The position numbers and the translations under genes were made by a program. A stretch of 64,000 nucleotides of DNA from Pseudomonadota bacterium (GTDB lineage: Bacteria; Pseudomonadota; Gammaproteobacteria; Burkholderiales; Burkholderiaceae_C): NCBI GenBank assembly GCA_018241265.1, contig JAFEEF010000034.1, positions 1-64,000 of the forward strand, given 5' to 3'. The stretch's first letter is position 1. The number at the start of each line of letters is the position of its first letter. The notes beneath the pieces are model-generated. The model saw only the letters and a program-made list of their open reading frames with translations, ran no database searches and was not told the DNA's origin. This document shows, piece by piece, positions 62,468 to 64,000 of the stretch.

Positions 62468-62876
62468 CGATGGTCGTGAGCGGCGGTGCGCTCTTCAGCG
62501 CGTCGGCCTGCGCGGCGGCGGCCTGCGCGATCAGCGCCCTGACGGCCGGCAGGCCGAGGTCGGCGGCGCTCTTCAGCCGCACGCCGCGCACCTGCACGCC
62601 CGAGCCTTCGAGCAGGCCTTCGGGATCGTGCAGATCGACGCCGCGCAGGAAGAACAGCGTGACCCATTGCGGATAGCCGGCGATCGAGATGAACGACTCG
62701 CGCGAGCGCTCGCTAGCGCTGATGCCGAAGACGAGCGCGTTGTAGTTGTCGAACACCAGTTCGTAGCCGCGCGGGAAGGCGGCGCGCAACCGCGTGCGCG
62801 CGTCGCGCAACTGGGTCTCGATGGCCGGGGTGTACTTGGCGAGGAAGGCGGCGATCTGCGATTCGTTGCTGTCCAT
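62421..62876 (-). CDS. DUF1801 family protein
   Basis: A 151-residue YdhG-like protein: FLAKYTPAIETQLRDARTRLRAAFPRGYELVFDNYNALVFGIS, ISIAGYPQWVTLFFLRGVDLHDPEGLLEGSG and RLKSAADLGLPAVRALIAQAAA, ending in a basic Ser/Pro/Lys-rich tail. The family has a small alpha/beta fold and unknown function. I chose ATG 62876 (MDSNESQ). Its 3' end overlaps the end of the LysR gene on the other strand. Confidence 0.85.
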   Translation of the reverse strand: MDSNESQIAAFLAKYTPAIETQLRDARTRLRAAFPRGYELVFDNYNALVFGISASERSRESFISIAGYPQWVTLFFLRGVDLHDPEGLLEGSGVQVRGVRLKSAADLGLPAVRALIAQAAAAQADALKSAPPLTTIVKPPSAKQRSRRPSS

Positions 62877-62976
62877 CGGCGTAGGCGTGGTCTCCGAGAC
62901 GATCGAAGAGCGCGAGTGTCGTACATCTGCGGCCGACATGCCGGACAGCGTGCGGCACGCGCATGCCGATGCCGAT

Positions 62977-64000
62977 TCAGATCACCGATACCGTCACCAC
63001 CGTCGTCTTCGTCACGCCGCCTCCGGTGCAGGCGAGCCGGTAGACATACAGGCCGCGCTTGGTCGGCGTCACCTTGAGCTGCCCGCCGATCGGCTTTCTT
63101 CCGCTCCACGCGCCGCTCGCGAAGCATGCGTCGAGGTTGGCGGAACTCCATTGCACCGAGTAGGGCTGGCCGACGATGGTGTCGAACGGCGGGATGCACT
63201 CGCCGAATTCGTTGTAGCAGGTCTTCGTCATCGACAGCGTCGCGGGTTGCGGCGCGAGCGCATCGAAACTGAAGACCGAGCCGCTCGCGCCCGGCGCACC
63301 GCCATATTGCGTCGTCGTGCCGTAGAGCAGGCCATCGCTGCCGAAGATCGGCGCGGCCACCGGCTCCGTGCCGTCGAAGGGCGACAGCAGCCGCAGGACC
63401 GTCAGCTTGCCCAGCGGCGTGATGCGGAAGATCGCGCCATAGCCGCTCGTCCCGCCGCCGAACGCGAGGCCGTAGAGCTTGCCGTCCGGCCCGCGCGCCA
63501 GGCCGCCGACCGGCTCGTAGGCGTCCCAGCCGTTGAAGCCGTAGAGCGTCGTGACGGTGCCGTCTGCCGTCATCCGGAAGACCGTGCCGCCGCCGTAGGG
63601 CCCGCCGCTGACGGTGACGCCGTAGAAGGTGCCGGCCGGCATCTCGACGAATCCCGAGGCCGGCCCGCTGCCGTCGGTGCCGTTGAACACGTGCAGGATC
63701 GTCAGGCTGCCCGTCGGCGTGATCCTGAAGATCGCGCCGTGCGGGTTCGCCGTCGGCCCGTAGCGCAGGCTGCCGTAGAGGTTGCCGTCGCTGCCGCGCA
63801 TCAGGCCTCCGGGCTCCTGGCCTTCGGACGGCACGAAGGCGTGCAAGGTGCCGAAGGAGCCGTCGGGCGCGAGCTTGAACACCGTGCCGGCATCGCTCGC
63901 ATTGCCGCCGCGCGCCATCGTCCCGTAGAGGTAGCCGTCGCCGCCGTCGACGAGGCTGCCCGGCGTGTCGCCGTCCGGACGGCCGGTCGCGGTGAAGGTG
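62977..64000 (-). CDS. GloVer-repeat (choice-of-anchor tandem repeat) protein, 5' partial
   Basis: The visible 341 residues run off the right edge of the window; the frame stays open through TFTATGRPDGDTPGSLVDGGDGYLYGT before the first internal ATG. It is made of about 50-residue repeats of the form G-x-FR(I/M)T-G-LT(V/I)L(H/Y)-FNG-DG-P-GL-RG-DG-LYG, as in extracellular GloVer proteins, followed by an Ig-like C-terminal module (LSMTKTCYNEFGECIPPFDTIVGQPYSVQWSSANLDACF). Likely secreted or surface-exposed; the function of the family is unknown. Confidence 0.85.
   Translation of the reverse strand, partial: TFTATGRPDGDTPGSLVDGGDGYLYGTMARGGNASDAGTVFKLAPDGSFGTLHAFVPSEGQEPGGLMRGSDGNLYGSLRYGPTANPHGAIFRITPTGSLTILHVFNGTDGSGPASGFVEMPAGTFYGVTVSGGPYGGGTVFRMTADGTVTTLYGFNGWDAYEPVGGLARGPDGKLYGLAFGGGTSGYGAIFRITPLGKLTVLRLLSPFDGTEPVAAPIFGSDGLLYGTTTQYGGAPGASGSVFSFDALAPQPATLSMTKTCYNEFGECIPPFDTIVGQPYSVQWSSANLDACFASGAWSGRKPIGGQLKVTPTKRGLYVYRLACTGGGVTKTTVVTVSVI

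Overview
The window is high-GC, densely coded DNA from a betaproteobacterium, most likely order Burkholderiales and probably a Rubrivivax/Leptothrix/Methylibium-type genus. The evidence is the gene order rimP-nusA-infB-rbfA-truB-typA, the cbb3 oxidase layout with ccoG and a short fixH, a class I PHA synthase, a biodegradative Orn/Lys/Arg decarboxylase beside a tRNA-Ser, and several aromatic-acid pathways. The genus call is inference.

Layout. 1-3.8 kb: end of a cbb3-type cytochrome oxidase operon (ccoO partial, ccoQ, ccoP, ccoG, fixH-like, a small membrane protein). 4-6 kb: a chemoreceptor with a sigma-28-like promoter. 6-9.7 kb: a half-length ornithine carbamoyltransferase-like protein and a two-component system. 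9.8-12.7 kb: a PEBP-fold protein and an SBP56/methanethiol oxidase-family protein with a membrane partner. 13-18.3 kb: accessory DNA with a small exported protein, an ECF sigma factor, a hybrid kinase, DUF1428, and an XRE-cupin regulator/GNAT pair with a palindromic operator. 18.5-37.6 kb: a large catabolic island. 37.7-41.3 kb: DUF4197, an SDR and PhaC. 41.7-46 kb: tRNA-Ser(GGA), the amino-acid decarboxylase, glucokinase and FabI. 46-54.7 kb: the translation/transcription housekeeping operon. 54.7-62.5 kb: 4-hydroxybenzoate (pobR/pobA) and 3-hydroxybenzoate/gentisate catabolism with an AAHS transporter and a LysR regulator. 62.4-64 kb: DUF1801 and a partial GloVer-repeat protein.

The most interesting part is 21.2-36.5 kb. 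It resembles the iad-type indole-3-acetate (auxin) degradation loci known from Variovorax: a divergent MarR gene, a TPP 2-oxoacid:ferredoxin oxidoreductase pair, a ferredoxin reductase, Rieske dioxygenase alpha and beta, an AMP-forming ligase, a thiolase-like protein, a DUF35 protein and a cyclase-family hydrolase. Read together the genes suggest a full route: IAA is oxygenated to dioxindole-3-acetate and activated to its CoA ester. A thiolase/DUF35 retro-aldolase then cleaves it to isatin plus acetyl-CoA. The cyclase-family enzyme opens isatin to isatinate, which is oxidatively decarboxylated to 2-aminobenzoyl-CoA. The thiolase-like protein lacks the usual nucleophilic Cys, as expected for a retro-aldolase.

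Downstream, a substrate-binding-protein gene is fused in frame to the tail of a 2-aminobenzoyl-CoA monooxygenase/reductase. This looks like a deletion scar joining an IAA-uptake/degradation operon to a 2-aminobenzoyl-CoA operon (SDR, MarR, thioesterase, RidA, glutaryl-CoA dehydrogenase-like). Other notable features are a 161-nt near-palindrome between nusA and infB, a terminator-like hairpin in the rimP leader, and a leaderless, probably autoregulated XRE-cupin gene.
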